DNA of 64,000 bases. It comes from Bacterioplanes sp965233665 (GTDB taxonomy: Bacteria > Pseudomonadota > Gammaproteobacteria > Pseudomonadales > Oceanobacteraceae). Below are positions 35,168 to 45,130 of the stretch, one piece after another. Location: assembly GCA_965233665.1 (NCBI GenBank), contig CBDDTG010000027.1, forward strand, positions 62,001 to 126,000, written 5' to 3'. Every line of letters begins with the position of its first letter. Within the stretch, counting starts at the first letter, position 1. The notes beneath the pieces are model-generated. The model searched no databases. It was not told the origin of the DNA and worked only from the letters and a program-made list of their open reading frames with translations. The position numbers were made by a program, and so were the translations under genes.

Positions 35168-36595
35168 ATGAAAAGTACCAATCAGCGACTGAACAACCAC
35201 TTCCAGTTTGTCGATGTGGGCCGCCGTGATCCGAATAAAAAGTCCATCGCGACGCGCAAGAAGCAATTTGTTGAAATTTACCAGCCGTTCCAGAGCAAAC
35301 AGGTAGCCGAGCAATCGCATCGCTGTCTGGATTGCGGCAACCCTTACTGTGAATGGAAGTGCCCAGTGCACAATTACATTCCCAACTGGCTCAAGCTGGC
35401 CAGTGAGGGCAACATTTTGGAGGCGGTTGAACTCAGCCACCAGACCAACACCTTGCCTGAGGTCTGTGGTCGTGTATGCCCGCAAGACCGTTTGTGTGAA
35501 GGCGCTTGTACCCTTAACGATGGTTTCGGTGCCGTGACCATCGGCAATGTTGAGAAGTACATTACTGATACCGCCTTCGCCATGGGCTGGCGACCGGACA
35601 TGAGCAACGTGGTGCCTACCGGCAAGCGTGTCGCCATTATTGGCGCAGGCCCAGCCGGCCTAGGGTGTGCTGACATACTGGCACGCAATGGTGTGATGCC
35701 TGTGGTGTTTGATAAGTACCCGGAAATCGGCGGCTTGCTGACCTTTGGCATTCCTGAGTTCAAGCTCGAAAAAAGCGTGATGGCCAACCGCCGAGAAGTA
35801 TTTGAAGGCATGGGCGTCGAGTTTCGCTTGAATACCGAGGTTGGCAAGGATGTGGACTTCCAGAACATCATGGATGAGTTCGACGCTGTCTTTATGGGCA
35901 TGGGCACCTACACCTACATGAAAGGCGGTTTTCCGGGTGAAGACCTGCCAGGCGTTCACGATGCCCTGGATTTCTTGGTGGCGAACGTGAATCGCAACCT
36001 CGGATTTGAGCAGGATCCGGCGGATTTCATCGACATGAAAGGCAAGAAAGTCGTGGTGTTGGGTGGTGGTGATACCGCCATGGACTGTAACCGCACCTCG
36101 ATTCGTCAGCAGGCGGCGGGTGTGACCTGTGCCTACCGTCGAGATGAAGAAAACATGCCAGGTTCCAAGCGAGAAGTACAAAATGCTCGCGAAGAGGGGG
36201 TGAAATTTCTCTTCAATCGTCAGCCAGTAGCTATTATTGGTGAGGAAAAGGTCGAAGGTGTGAAGGTCGTCACTACAGAGTTAGGCGAACCCGACGAAAA
36301 TGGTCGTCGCCGGCCTCAGGTGATTGAAGGCTCAGAAGAAATTCTGCCCGCAGATGCGGTGTTGGTGGCGTTTGGTTTTCGCCCCAGCCCAGCACCTTGG
36401 TTCCAGCAGTTTGGTATTCAGCTAAACAGTTGGGATGGCGTCGTGGCACCGGAAGAGCAAACTTTCAAATTCCAGACTTCCAACCCCAAGGTTTTTGCGG
36501 GCGGAGACATGGTGCGCGGATCTGACCTGGTGGTCACCGCGATTTGGGAGGGCAGACAAGCGGCAGAAGGCATTCTCGACTATTTGGATGTTTAA
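35168..36595 (+). CDS. gltD: Glutamate synthase (NADPH) small subunit GltD
   Basis: Supplies electrons from NADPH to GltB through FAD and iron-sulfur clusters. The 475 aa protein has the N-terminal cluster ligands CLDCGNPYCEWKCPVHNYIP and VCGRVCPQDRLCEGAC, the FAD motif IIGAGPAGLGCADIL near 150, the NADPH motif VLGGGDTAMDCNR near 300 and the closing FAGGDMVRGSDLVVTAI. ATG 35168 follows GAGAGAGAGG. Confidence 0.98.
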   Translation: MKSTNQRLNNHFQFVDVGRRDPNKKSIATRKKQFVEIYQPFQSKQVAEQSHRCLDCGNPYCEWKCPVHNYIPNWLKLASEGNILEAVELSHQTNTLPEVCGRVCPQDRLCEGACTLNDGFGAVTIGNVEKYITDTAFAMGWRPDMSNVVPTGKRVAIIGAGPAGLGCADILARNGVMPVVFDKYPEIGGLLTFGIPEFKLEKSVMANRREVFEGMGVEFRLNTEVGKDVDFQNIMDEFDAVFMGMGTYTYMKGGFPGEDLPGVHDALDFLVANVNRNLGFEQDPADFIDMKGKKVVVLGGGDTAMDCNRTSIRQQAAGVTCAYRRDEENMPGSKREVQNAREEGVKFLFNRQPVAIIGEEKVEGVKVVTTELGEPDENGRRRPQVIEGSEEILPADAVLVAFGFRPSPAPWFQQFGIQLNSWDGVVAPEEQTFKFQTSNPKVFAGGDMVRGSDLVVTAIWEGRQAAEGILDYLDV

Positions 36596-36640
36596 TGTAA
36601 CTTCTCAGTAAAGCCCGCTAACTTCCCGACAGAAGGTAGA

Positions 36641-36676
36641 AAGCGCAGCTCTGTATGGACAGGGTTGCGCTTTTGT
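36641..36676 (+). terminator. Probable terminator after gltD
   Basis: AAGCGCA (36641-36647) pairs with TGCGCTT (36666-36672), with an inner CTGT/ACAG pairing, and a T-rich tail follows. The stem is imperfect. Confidence 0.6.
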
Positions 36677-36747
36677 TTTATGGCTGATTACCCGATCCGG
36701 TGTTATTCTTTCGAGCAAAGCGATACAACCCGATGGGACGAGATAAG

Positions 36748-38634
36748 ATGGAGCGTATACGCATGTACAAGCCCATGACTTTGCTGGCGCTGCTATTAGC
36801 CGGCTTTTTAACGGCCTGCGGTGGCAGTGATGGTGGATCGGTTGTCCAGGGGGGCGATGGTACTGGTACCGGAACGGGGGATGATGGTGGCACGGATGAT
36901 GTTACCACGGGCACTGATATCACTGCCCCGCGTTTGGGAACGGGGGTTGGTTCGAGCTTTAATGAGGGTGCACTTGAAGCAACAGTGACTAATCTAAGCG
37001 CTGGCGGCACCACTCAAGTTAAAGCCAACATTGTTGATTCAGGCAGCGGGAATCGTAAAATCGTTTCCAAGCCTTATGCTATTGTCTTTAGTTCGCGTTG
37101 CTCTGGATCTGATCCGGCTCAGGCGGTATTTAGTAAAGACGAAATTATTACATCCAGTGGCGAGGTAGTTGTTACCTACGAGGCACGTGGTTGTCGGGAC
37201 CAGGATGTAGTGACCTTCCGTTTATATGATACAAGTGAAGAGGGTGGTGGTCGCACGGGAGATGTACTGCATACTGCTACAACATTGCTGACAGTAGAGC
37301 CCCCTGAGACCGGTGCAATAGAGTTTGCTTCGGCTGAACCACGCTCTATCTCTGTGTCAGGTATTGCGAATGAAGTTTTGTCAAAGCTATCTCGAGTGAC
37401 GTTTCGCGTTCTTGATAACAACGCAAATCCAATATCAGGTAAAACCGTCAATTTTGAATTGACAAATACGGCTGGGGGAATCTCCTTGTCCCTCGATAGT
37501 GCTATCACTAATGAGTCTGGCGAGGCTTCTACTATCCTGCGTAGCGGTACGTCTCATGCTTTGACATCTGTAAAAGCTACAACCACGATGAACGACGGTA
37601 CGGCGATTACTACAGAGTCTTCACCTATTTCTGTCACAACTGGATTGCCACGCCAGGATAAGTTTTCTATTAGTGCAAACACATTTAATCCAGGTGCCTA
37701 CAATAGAGATAATATTGAAGTTGACATTACAGCCTCCTCATCTGACGCACTCGGTAATCCAGTACCCAATGGAACTCAGTTCAACTTTTATGCCGAAAAT
37801 GGGCGTATTGGTTTTGATGATACTCCATCCGGTAGTTGTGTAGTCGACAATGGTGAAGGTTCGTGTAGCGTTAAGTGGCGTAGCAGTGGTGTGAGGCCTT
37901 ATTTTGAAGGGAGTCATCCTGATGGTTTGCAAACTGTTAATGAGCGCATTGGTATGACAACAATTGTCGCTTACACGCTTGGTGAGGGGGGCTTTACAGA
38001 TCAAAATGCTAACTATCTCTATGATGCTGGCGAGCCTTTTGTTTCTTGGCCTGAAGTGTTTGTGGACGACAACTTCAATGGTCAGATTGATTTAGGTACA
38101 AACGGTAATCCTGTTGAAGCTTTCTTTGAGGTGACTGCGAACAATCAATATGATGACGCACCAGCTGTCTATCAGGGAGTGCAGTGTGCTGAATCTGCAA
38201 AATCTTTAGGGCATTGTCCTCCAGGGCTTGTTCATGTGAGAGATAGCTTGCGTCTTATGCAGTCGCTTTCTGACAGTCTGCAATTGTCTTTTTATGAAGA
38301 CAGTGGGTCAGGTTATCAGCAAGTTGATATACCAAGCTTGGGTTCTAGTGGTGAGTTTCTCGTAGTGGTTCAGGACGCGCACGGCAATATCCCAGAGACT
38401 GGTACATCTTTCTCCTCTACTGGAGATGGCTATGAGGTGGGGGGCACCAATGGTGATGTCCCTAACAGCGTTGGTGAGTTAAATATTGAAGGTCTGCCAC
38501 CATACGGAGCAGTCTTTTCAGTTCAGTATCGACTTGATCCAGACTTTACTGGTACAGAGAGAAGTATTGAGGTCACGGCCACGGGAGGGGGGGACGGCAA
38601 TATTTCTGACGGTAGAACATTCTACACTAATTAA
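36748..38634 (+). CDS. Large Ig-like-domain lipoprotein of unknown function
   Basis: A 628 aa lipoprotein with lipobox LTAC followed by a Gly/Asp/Thr-rich linker. The body looks like tandem invasin/Big_1-type Ig-like domains (VTFRVLDNNANPISGKTVNF, then VDITASSSDALGNPVPNGT). Between them lie two calcium-loop-like motifs, DQNANYLYDAGEPF and DDNFNGQIDLG. Such proteins are usually surface-exposed; I do not recognise a specific function. ATG 36763 is an equally good start. Codon and base use is more A/T-rich than gltBD before it and hemE after it, hinting at different origin or weaker expression. Confidence 0.75.
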   Translation: MERIRMYKPMTLLALLLAGFLTACGGSDGGSVVQGGDGTGTGTGDDGGTDDVTTGTDITAPRLGTGVGSSFNEGALEATVTNLSAGGTTQVKANIVDSGSGNRKIVSKPYAIVFSSRCSGSDPAQAVFSKDEIITSSGEVVVTYEARGCRDQDVVTFRLYDTSEEGGGRTGDVLHTATTLLTVEPPETGAIEFASAEPRSISVSGIANEVLSKLSRVTFRVLDNNANPISGKTVNFELTNTAGGISLSLDSAITNESGEASTILRSGTSHALTSVKATTTMNDGTAITTESSPISVTTGLPRQDKFSISANTFNPGAYNRDNIEVDITASSSDALGNPVPNGTQFNFYAENGRIGFDDTPSGSCVVDNGEGSCSVKWRSSGVRPYFEGSHPDGLQTVNERIGMTTIVAYTLGEGGFTDQNANYLYDAGEPFVSWPEVFVDDNFNGQIDLGTNGNPVEAFFEVTANNQYDDAPAVYQGVQCAESAKSLGHCPPGLVHVRDSLRLMQSLSDSLQLSFYEDSGSGYQQVDIPSLGSSGEFLVVVQDAHGNIPETGTSFSSTGDGYEVGGTNGDVPNSVGELNIEGLPPYGAVFSVQYRLDPDFTGTERSIEVTATGGGDGNISDGRTFYTN

Positions 38635-38727
38635 TCCTTTACGGAGTAAGTGCGGAGTTCATACAAAGTTACTTTGAATTGTTTTTTGTTATAGTGGCAG
38701 CCATTTTGAACGATTAGCAGGATCAAC

Positions 38728-39798
38728 ATGGCCGAGCTGAAGAATGACCGTTTTCTGCGTGCGCTGCTAAAGCAGCCTGTAGACCGCACCCCCGTCTGGA
38801 TGATGCGCCAGGCGGGGCGTTATTTGCCTGAGTACAAGGCAACACGCGCCCAAGCCGGCGATTTCATGTCGCTGTGCAAGAACCCTGAGCTGGCCTGCGA
38901 AGTGACGATTCAACCACTGGATCGCTTCCCGTTAGATGCTGCCATCTTGTTCTCTGATATTCTCACCATTCCTGATGCCATGGGCTTGGGCCTGTATTTT
39001 GAAACCGGCGAAGGCCCGCGTTTTCGCAAAACCGTGCGCACCTCCGAAGACGCCGAGGCATTGCCTGTGGTCAATACTGCACAAGACCTAAGCTATGTTA
39101 CCGATGCAGTGAGCACGATTCGTCGCGAACTCAATGGCCGTGTGCCTTTGATTGGCTTTTCAGGCAGCCCTTGGACGCTGGCGACTTACATGGTGGAAGG
39201 CGGTTCGTCGAAGGATTTTCGCCATGTCAAAGCCATGATGTACAGCCAGCCTGAGGTCATGCACCTGGTGTTGGATAAATTGGCACGTTCGGTGATTGAT
39301 TATCTCAACGCACAAATTGAAGCCGGTGCACAGGCGGTGCAGATCTTCGACACCTGGGGCGGCAGTTTATCGGATGTGTGTTACCAAGAGTTCTCACTCA
39401 AGTACATGCAGCAGATCGTGGCCGGCCTTAAGCGTGAGCACGAAGGTTGGCAGGTGCCGGTCATATTGTTCACCAAGGGCGGCGGTCAGTGGCTGGAAAG
39501 CATGGCAGCCACTGGCTGTGACGCCTTGGGGCTGGATTGGACGACGGATCTAGGTCTAGCGCGTCAGCGCGTTGGTAACCAGGTGGCATTGCAAGGCAAC
39601 ATGGACCCATCGGTGTTATACGCATCACCACAGGCCATTCGCGCAGAAGTGAAGCGCATTTTGGAGAGCTACGGCCAGGGTAGCGGCCATGTGTTTAACT
39701 TGGGGCATGGTATTCACCAGTTCGTTGACCCCGAGCACGCCAAAGCCTTTGTTGAGGCAGTCACTGAACTTAGCCCGGCTTACCACAGCCAGAACTGA
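38728..39798 (+). CDS. hemE: Uroporphyrinogen decarboxylase HemE
   Basis: Converts uroporphyrinogen III to coproporphyrinogen III in haem synthesis. The 356 aa protein has the N-terminal signature RTPVWMMRQAGRYLPEY, the active-site Asp in ILFSDILTIPDAMG, GFSGSPWTLATYM, FDTWGG and the late GHGIHQFVDPEH. A probable -10 (TATAGT, 38690-38695) lies just upstream. Confidence 0.98.
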   Translation: MAELKNDRFLRALLKQPVDRTPVWMMRQAGRYLPEYKATRAQAGDFMSLCKNPELACEVTIQPLDRFPLDAAILFSDILTIPDAMGLGLYFETGEGPRFRKTVRTSEDAEALPVVNTAQDLSYVTDAVSTIRRELNGRVPLIGFSGSPWTLATYMVEGGSSKDFRHVKAMMYSQPEVMHLVLDKLARSVIDYLNAQIEAGAQAVQIFDTWGGSLSDVCYQEFSLKYMQQIVAGLKREHEGWQVPVILFTKGGGQWLESMAATGCDALGLDWTTDLGLARQRVGNQVALQGNMDPSVLYASPQAIRAEVKRILESYGQGSGHVFNLGHGIHQFVDPEHAKAFVEAVTELSPAYHSQN

Positions 39799-39971
39799 GT
39801 CCTTTTCTGATCATTTGTTCAGCGGTGTCTGTATGGCATCGCTGATCACACTGTTTGTAGCCTTGCCCTTGCTGTGAGATAAAGCGACGCTATTATTCTG
39901 TGTATTATGATTGTCAGTTATAAACAGGGGCCGCTAGTGCCCATTCACTTTTTGTTTCTGGGTGCTTGTTC

Positions 39972-42770
39972 ATGAATCTGTTGTGGATTCCCCTTCTGCC
40001 TTTGCTGGGTACGCTGGTTCCGTTGCTGACGACGCGCTGGGAGCGCAGTCAGTCAGCGGCTTTGACCGCGGTCGCGCCGGCTATTTCTTTGGTATTGGTG
40101 CTGCTGTGCATTCCTGATGTGTTTAATCAGCAAACGCTGCAAGTGAGTTACCCATGGGTGCCGCAACTCGGGCTTAACTTGTCCTTCCATTTGGATGGTT
40201 TGGGGCTGCTGTTCAGCTTGCTGATTCTCGGCATTGGTTTGCTGGTGATCTTGTACGCTCGCTATTACTTGTCTGAGAAAGATCATATGGGGCGTTTTTA
40301 CGCCTACTTGATCCTATTTATGACCGCCATGTTGGGCATTGTGCTGTCCAATAATTTGATCCAACTGTGGTTTTTCTGGGAGCTGACCAGCATCAGCTCC
40401 TTCTTGCTGATCAGCTTCTGGAGCGATAAAACTGAAGCCCGCAAAGGTGCTCGCATGGCGTTGACCATCACTGGTGCGGGCGGACTGGCGTTGTTGGCCG
40501 GTTTGATTTTGCTGGGCGAAGTGGCTGGCAGCTACAACCTCAGCGAAGTGCTGCAACGCGGTGACTTGATTCGTGCTAGCGATGCGTATCCGGCCATTAT
40601 GGTGTTGGTATTGATTGGCGCCTTTACCAAGTCGGCTCAGTTTCCATTTCATTTCTGGCTGCCACATGCCATGGCGGCACCGACTCCGGTCAGTGCGTAT
40701 TTGCATTCGGCCACCATGGTCAAAGCCGGAGTATTTTTGATGGCGCGTTTTTATCCGGTGCTGGCACAGTCGGATTTATGGTTTATCACGGTCTCGCTGG
40801 TAGGCTTATCGACGCTGTTGGTCGGTGCTTACACGGCACTGTTTAAGCACGATTTAAAGGGCTTGTTGGCTTACTCCACCATCAGTCATCTGGGTTTGAT
40901 TACGCTGCTGTTTGGTTTAAATACCGAGCTGGCAGCCATTGCCGCCGTCTTTCATATCATTAACCACGCCGTGTTTAAGGCATCATTGTTCATGGCGGCG
41001 GGCATCATCGATCACGAGTCCGGCTCGCGCGATATGCGCCAACTCAACGGCTTGTGGAAGTACATGCCTTATACCGCCACGCTGGCGATGGTGGCTGCGG
41101 CGTCGATGGCCGGTGTGCCCTTGTTGAACGGCTTTTTATCGAAAGAAATGCTGTTTGCCGAGACTTTGCACCAATCGACCTTTGGTTCACTTTCTTGGGT
41201 GATTCCGATCATGGCTACCATTGGTGGTGCGTTGGCCGTGGCCTATTCATTGCGCTTTATTCACGACGTATTTTTTAACGGTGAGCCCATTAACTTACCC
41301 AAAACACCGCATGAGCCACCTCGTTACATGAGGGTCCCGGTTGAGGTGTTGGTAGTGCTGTGTTTGTTGGTTGGCATTGTGCCTGAATGGAGTGTCGGTG
41401 AGTTGCTACGCGCAGCGGCCGGTGCTGTGTTAGGGCAAACGTTACCAGACTTTAGTTTGTCGATCTGGCATGGCTTTAATTTGCCGCTGCTGATGAGTGC
41501 GCTGGCGGTGCTTGGCGGTGGTTGGTTGTATTACAACCGTGGCCATTTATTTGCGTTTCAGGATCAGTTTGTCGAATGGGACGCCAAACTTGAGTTTGAG
41601 CGCAACATTCAGCGCATCACCACCGCCGCTGCGCGCTTTACCGAATGGTTTGATAACGGCTCGCTGCAACGCTACGCCTTTGCTTTGGTCGTGATGGCGC
41701 TGGTGTTCGCCGGTTCGCCAATGTTGGAGCTGGAGGTCGCATTAGGTTCTAAGCCAGAGCAACCGCTCAACTGGGCGGTAATTAGCGCTGCCGCCATGCT
41801 GATTATTGGCACCATCACGACGGTGGTATTCAGTCACCGGCGTTTATTGGCGCTGGTGTTGATTTCCATCGTCGGTTTGATTGTTTCAATTACTTTTGCT
41901 TATTTTTCCGCTCCAGACTTGGCGCTCACTCAGCTGTCGGTTGAAGTGGTGACCATCATTTTGTTCTTATTGGCGCTGTTCTTTTTGCCACAACACGCCA
42001 GCTTGCGCGACTCACCACCGCAACGCATCGTGCGGGATCTAACCGTAGCGTCATTGGTGGGAGCGGTAGTAGGCACGCTGTGCTACGCCATTATCACCCG
42101 GCCGTTTGAAAGCATTTCGAGCTTTTTTATTGCCAACAGCAAGACCGGTGGCGGTGGCACCAACGTGGTCAACGTCATTTTGGTGGACTTCCGTGGCTAC
42201 GACACCTTGGGTGAAATTGCCGTGCTGGGTATTGCCGCGCTGGGCATCTTTAAGCTGCTGGCAGGGATGCGCTTGTTTGTACCTGCCAGTGATTATCGTG
42301 GCCGCCCTTGGTCAGAAGATAAGCACCCCATCATGCTGAAAAAAGTATCGCAGGCGCTGTTGCCGCTGGCTTTGCTGATTTCTGCGTATATCTTCCTGCG
42401 CGGTCACAATTTGCCGGGCGGTGGTTTTATCGCCGGCTTGGTCACCGCGATCGCTTTGATTCAGCAATACATTGCCCATGGTGTGGATTGGGTAAAAGAG
42501 CGCGGTGTCTCTGGTTACCACGGCATCATTGCCGTCGGCTTGTTAATTGCGGTGCTCACTGGCGTAGGCAGCTGGCTGTTTGAGCGGCCATTCATGACCA
42601 CCTGGTTTCAGTACTTTGAATGGCCGGTGGTGGGGAAATTTGAACTGGCCAGCGCCATGCTGTTCGATCTGGGCGTTTATTTAACCGTGATTGGCGCCAC
42701 TCTGTTAATTTTGGCAAACCTCGGCAAGCTGACGACCAGTGAGCGGCCGAAAGCAGGAGTTTCTGACTGA
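39972..42770 (+). CDS. mrpA: Mrp Na+/H+ antiporter subunit A, fused to subunit B
   Basis: Core subunit of the multi-subunit cation/proton antiporter that exports Na+ and supports pH and salt tolerance. The 932 aa polytopic protein has a complex-I NuoL-like part with the conserved Glu in LWFFWELTSISSFLL and Lys in FTKSAQFPFHFWLPHAMAAP and TMVKAGVFLMARFY. A DUF4040-type segment (APDLALTQLSVEVVTIILF) and an MrpB-like C-terminal part (HNLPGGGFIAGLVTAIAL) follow. The fused A/B form (as PhaAB) explains why no separate mrpB is found. It overlaps mrpC by one base. Confidence 0.93.
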   Translation: MNLLWIPLLPLLGTLVPLLTTRWERSQSAALTAVAPAISLVLVLLCIPDVFNQQTLQVSYPWVPQLGLNLSFHLDGLGLLFSLLILGIGLLVILYARYYLSEKDHMGRFYAYLILFMTAMLGIVLSNNLIQLWFFWELTSISSFLLISFWSDKTEARKGARMALTITGAGGLALLAGLILLGEVAGSYNLSEVLQRGDLIRASDAYPAIMVLVLIGAFTKSAQFPFHFWLPHAMAAPTPVSAYLHSATMVKAGVFLMARFYPVLAQSDLWFITVSLVGLSTLLVGAYTALFKHDLKGLLAYSTISHLGLITLLFGLNTELAAIAAVFHIINHAVFKASLFMAAGIIDHESGSRDMRQLNGLWKYMPYTATLAMVAAASMAGVPLLNGFLSKEMLFAETLHQSTFGSLSWVIPIMATIGGALAVAYSLRFIHDVFFNGEPINLPKTPHEPPRYMRVPVEVLVVLCLLVGIVPEWSVGELLRAAAGAVLGQTLPDFSLSIWHGFNLPLLMSALAVLGGGWLYYNRGHLFAFQDQFVEWDAKLEFERNIQRITTAAARFTEWFDNGSLQRYAFALVVMALVFAGSPMLELEVALGSKPEQPLNWAVISAAAMLIIGTITTVVFSHRRLLALVLISIVGLIVSITFAYFSAPDLALTQLSVEVVTIILFLLALFFLPQHASLRDSPPQRIVRDLTVASLVGAVVGTLCYAIITRPFESISSFFIANSKTGGGGTNVVNVILVDFRGYDTLGEIAVLGIAALGIFKLLAGMRLFVPASDYRGRPWSEDKHPIMLKKVSQALLPLALLISAYIFLRGHNLPGGGFIAGLVTAIALIQQYIAHGVDWVKERGVSGYHGIIAVGLLIAVLTGVGSWLFERPFMTTWFQYFEWPVVGKFELASAMLFDLGVYLTVIGATLLILANLGKLTTSERPKAGVSD

Positions 42771-43132
42771 TGGAAACCGTGTATGCAATTTGCGTCGGGG
42801 TACTGACCACCGGCGGTGTTTATTTAGTGATGCGCAGTCATACCTTTTCTGTGGTGCTGGGGCTGACGCTGCTGTCCTACGCGGTGAACTTATTTTTGTT
42901 TGCCTCTGGTCGCTTGGTGGTCAATCAGCCTGCGATTTTGGGCCAGAGTGCCAACCCCGCTGACCCACTGCCGCAAGCGTTGGTGTTAACTGCCATTGTG
43001 ATCGGTTTTGCCATGACCGCGTTTGCCTTGATTTTGGCGCTGCGAGCGCGTTCTGACCTGGGCAATGATCAGGTGGATGGGCGAGTACGTGACGACGTAC
43101 TGAATAAGCGTAAAAAGTCGCAAGGAGAATAG
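42770..43132 (+). CDS. mrpC: Mrp antiporter subunit C
   Basis: A 120 aa NuoK-like membrane protein with three TM helices (about 3-22, 27-50, 70-93). Its motif DPLPQALVLTAIVIGFAMTA is diagnostic of MrpC/MnhC. It starts on the last base of the mrpA stop. Confidence 0.95.
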   Translation: METVYAICVGVLTTGGVYLVMRSHTFSVVLGLTLLSYAVNLFLFASGRLVVNQPAILGQSANPADPLPQALVLTAIVIGFAMTAFALILALRARSDLGNDQVDGRVRDDVLNKRKKSQGE

Positions 43133-43135
43133 TCG

Positions 43136-44644
43136 GTGGCACTGGCAGATCATTTGATTTTTTTACCCGTGCTGTTGCCGCTGTTGGCGGGCATTGTGCT
43201 GCTGTTGCCGCCGTTCCACGATAATCTGGAACGTCAACGCCCCTTTGTGATGGCGGTTAACTTAGCATTACTGCTGGTTGCTGCCCTGCTGTTGGGCAAA
43301 GCGTTGCAGGAGCCATCGGTGTACCTGTTAGGCAATTGGCAGCCACCGTTTGGTATTTTATTGGTAGCCGATCAGCTCGCCAGTTTGATGCTGGTTTTAA
43401 CCGCCATACTGGCCATGACCACGCACTGGTACGCGAGTGCAGGCGATGATGGCCGCGGGCCGTTCTTCCAGCCGTTGTTTATGTTTCAGGTGATGGGCAT
43501 CAATGGCGCGTTTTTAACCGCCGATGCCTTTAACTTGTTCGTTTTCTTTGAAGTATTGCTGATCGCTTCGTATGCCTTGCTGATCCATGGGGGCGGTAAA
43601 CACCGGACTCAGGCCGCAGTGCATTATGTGCTGCTGAATTTAATTGGCTCGGCATTTTTCCTGATTGGTTTAGGCATTTTGTACGCCAGCTTTGGTACCT
43701 TGAACCTGCCGGATATGGCAGCAAAAGCCAGCCAGTTAAGCCCGGACAATGTCATTTTAGCGAAGGCCGGTGGCTTATTATTGCTGTTGGTGTTTGGCCT
43801 CAAATCGGCCATGTTGCCGCTGCATTTTTGGCTGGTACGCACTTACTCCATGACTTCTGCGCCGGTGGCGGCCTTGTTTGCCATCATGACCAAAGTGGGG
43901 ATTTACAGCATATGGCGCGTGCACACCGCCGTTTTTGGCGATCAGGCCGGAGCTCTGAGTGGGCTGGCGTCTGATTGGCTGTGGGTGTTGGGTATTTTAA
44001 CCATTGCCGTGGGGGCGATTGCAGCCCTGGCTAGCCAGACATTAAAAACATTAACCGCCAATTTGGTGGTGGTCTCGGCAGGCACGTTGTTGATCAGCAT
44101 CGCCATTGGCACGCCCGAGGCGATGGGGGCGGCTATTTATTATTTGCTGCACAGCACCTTGATGACGGCCGCGCTGTTTTTACTGGCCGGTATGATTCAG
44201 GAGCAGCGTGGCCAGGCTCAAGACCGCTTTGTCCGTGCTAAGCCATTGCCCCAAGCCGTGCCGCTGGGCATTGCGTTTTTCGTCGTCGCCATGGCCGTGG
44301 TGGGAATGCCTCCCTTATCTGGCTTTTTGGGCAAAGTGTGGCTGTTGCAAGCGTCGGCGGACAGCGTTCATGTGGCGTGGGTATGGTCGGCGATTTTATT
44401 ATCCGGTTTGGTGGCATTGGTGGTGTTCTCTCGTGCCGGCACTAGCATTTTCTGGCGTGTTCAAGGGCAACCTGGGGCTGAGGGTAAAGCACACAGCTTG
44501 CAGTGGCTGGCGTTGTCTAGCTTGTTAGTGTTGGCGGTATTGATGGTGGTGTTTGCTGGCCCGATCACGGAGTTGAGCAACAGCGCCGCCGAAGAGCTGT
44601 TTAGCGGCCTGACGCTGTCGCAGTTGGTGGAGGCAAAACCATGA
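43136..44644 (+). CDS. mrpD: Mrp antiporter subunit D
   Basis: A 502 aa NuoN/M-like subunit with about 14 TM helices. Conserved charged residues are in FNLFVFFEVLLIASYALL (Glu) and LKSAMLPLHFWLVRTY and TKVGIYSIWRVHT (Lys). The start is GTG with AAGGAG upstream. The stop overlaps the mrpE start (ATGA). Confidence 0.95.
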   Translation: MALADHLIFLPVLLPLLAGIVLLLPPFHDNLERQRPFVMAVNLALLLVAALLLGKALQEPSVYLLGNWQPPFGILLVADQLASLMLVLTAILAMTTHWYASAGDDGRGPFFQPLFMFQVMGINGAFLTADAFNLFVFFEVLLIASYALLIHGGGKHRTQAAVHYVLLNLIGSAFFLIGLGILYASFGTLNLPDMAAKASQLSPDNVILAKAGGLLLLLVFGLKSAMLPLHFWLVRTYSMTSAPVAALFAIMTKVGIYSIWRVHTAVFGDQAGALSGLASDWLWVLGILTIAVGAIAALASQTLKTLTANLVVVSAGTLLISIAIGTPEAMGAAIYYLLHSTLMTAALFLLAGMIQEQRGQAQDRFVRAKPLPQAVPLGIAFFVVAMAVVGMPPLSGFLGKVWLLQASADSVHVAWVWSAILLSGLVALVVFSRAGTSIFWRVQGQPGAEGKAHSLQWLALSSLLVLAVLMVVFAGPITELSNSAAEELFSGLTLSQLVEAKP

Positions 44645-45130
44645 TTCGGCGCATTTTTCCGATGCCGGTACACACTTTGCTGCTGTGGCTGGTGTGGCTG
44701 TTATTAAAACGACTTCAGTGCCGGGCACATCGTGCTCGGCGGCTTGTTGGCCTGGGGCATTGCATTGGTGGCGTCGCCGTTTACTTCGGCACAAACCAAG
44801 GTGGTTAGACCGCTGCTGATTCCGGTGTATTTTGCCGTGCTGTTGTGGGATATCTTGATCTCAAACCTAGACGTGGCTCGCCGGGTCATGGGCCCTAATC
44901 GCTCACTGCGGCCGGGCTTTGTGGCATTGCCATTGGATATTACCGGCGATTTTCCACAAACCGCATTGGCCAGTACCATCTCATTAACGCCCGGCACGGT
45001 CAGTGTGGATTTATCCAGCGATCGGCGTTGGTTGTATATTCATGTGCTGCATTTGGATGATGAAGCCGAGTTGATTGCTTCCATTAAACAGGGGTACGAG
45101 CGTCGCTTGCGGGAGATTTTTGCATGCTAG
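44641..45130 (+). pseudogene. mrpE: Mrp antiporter subunit E, frameshifted
   Basis: ATG 44641 opens MIRRIFPMPVHTLLLWLVW-LLL, a normal MrpE start, but the frame then closes after about 50 further nonsense residues. The rest of MrpE continues in the +1 frame: DFSAGHIVLGGLLAWG, KVVRPLLIPVYFAVLLWD, DVARRVMGPNRSLRPGFVA, ending REIFAC. The break is at the four-A run 44706-44709 (TTATTAAAACGAC); removing one A restores a 162 aa protein of normal length. It overlaps mrpD before and mrpF after, so translation of mrpF may be affected. A sequencing error is the main alternative; programmed slippage is possible but there is no classic slippery site. Confidence 0.85.

Noticed and set aside
44701..44732. 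Programmed ribosomal frameshift in mrpE
   Set aside because: No standard slippery heptamer in the right phase, no rare codon or stop arrangement, and mrpE genes are not known to be recoded; a mutation or error is simpler.
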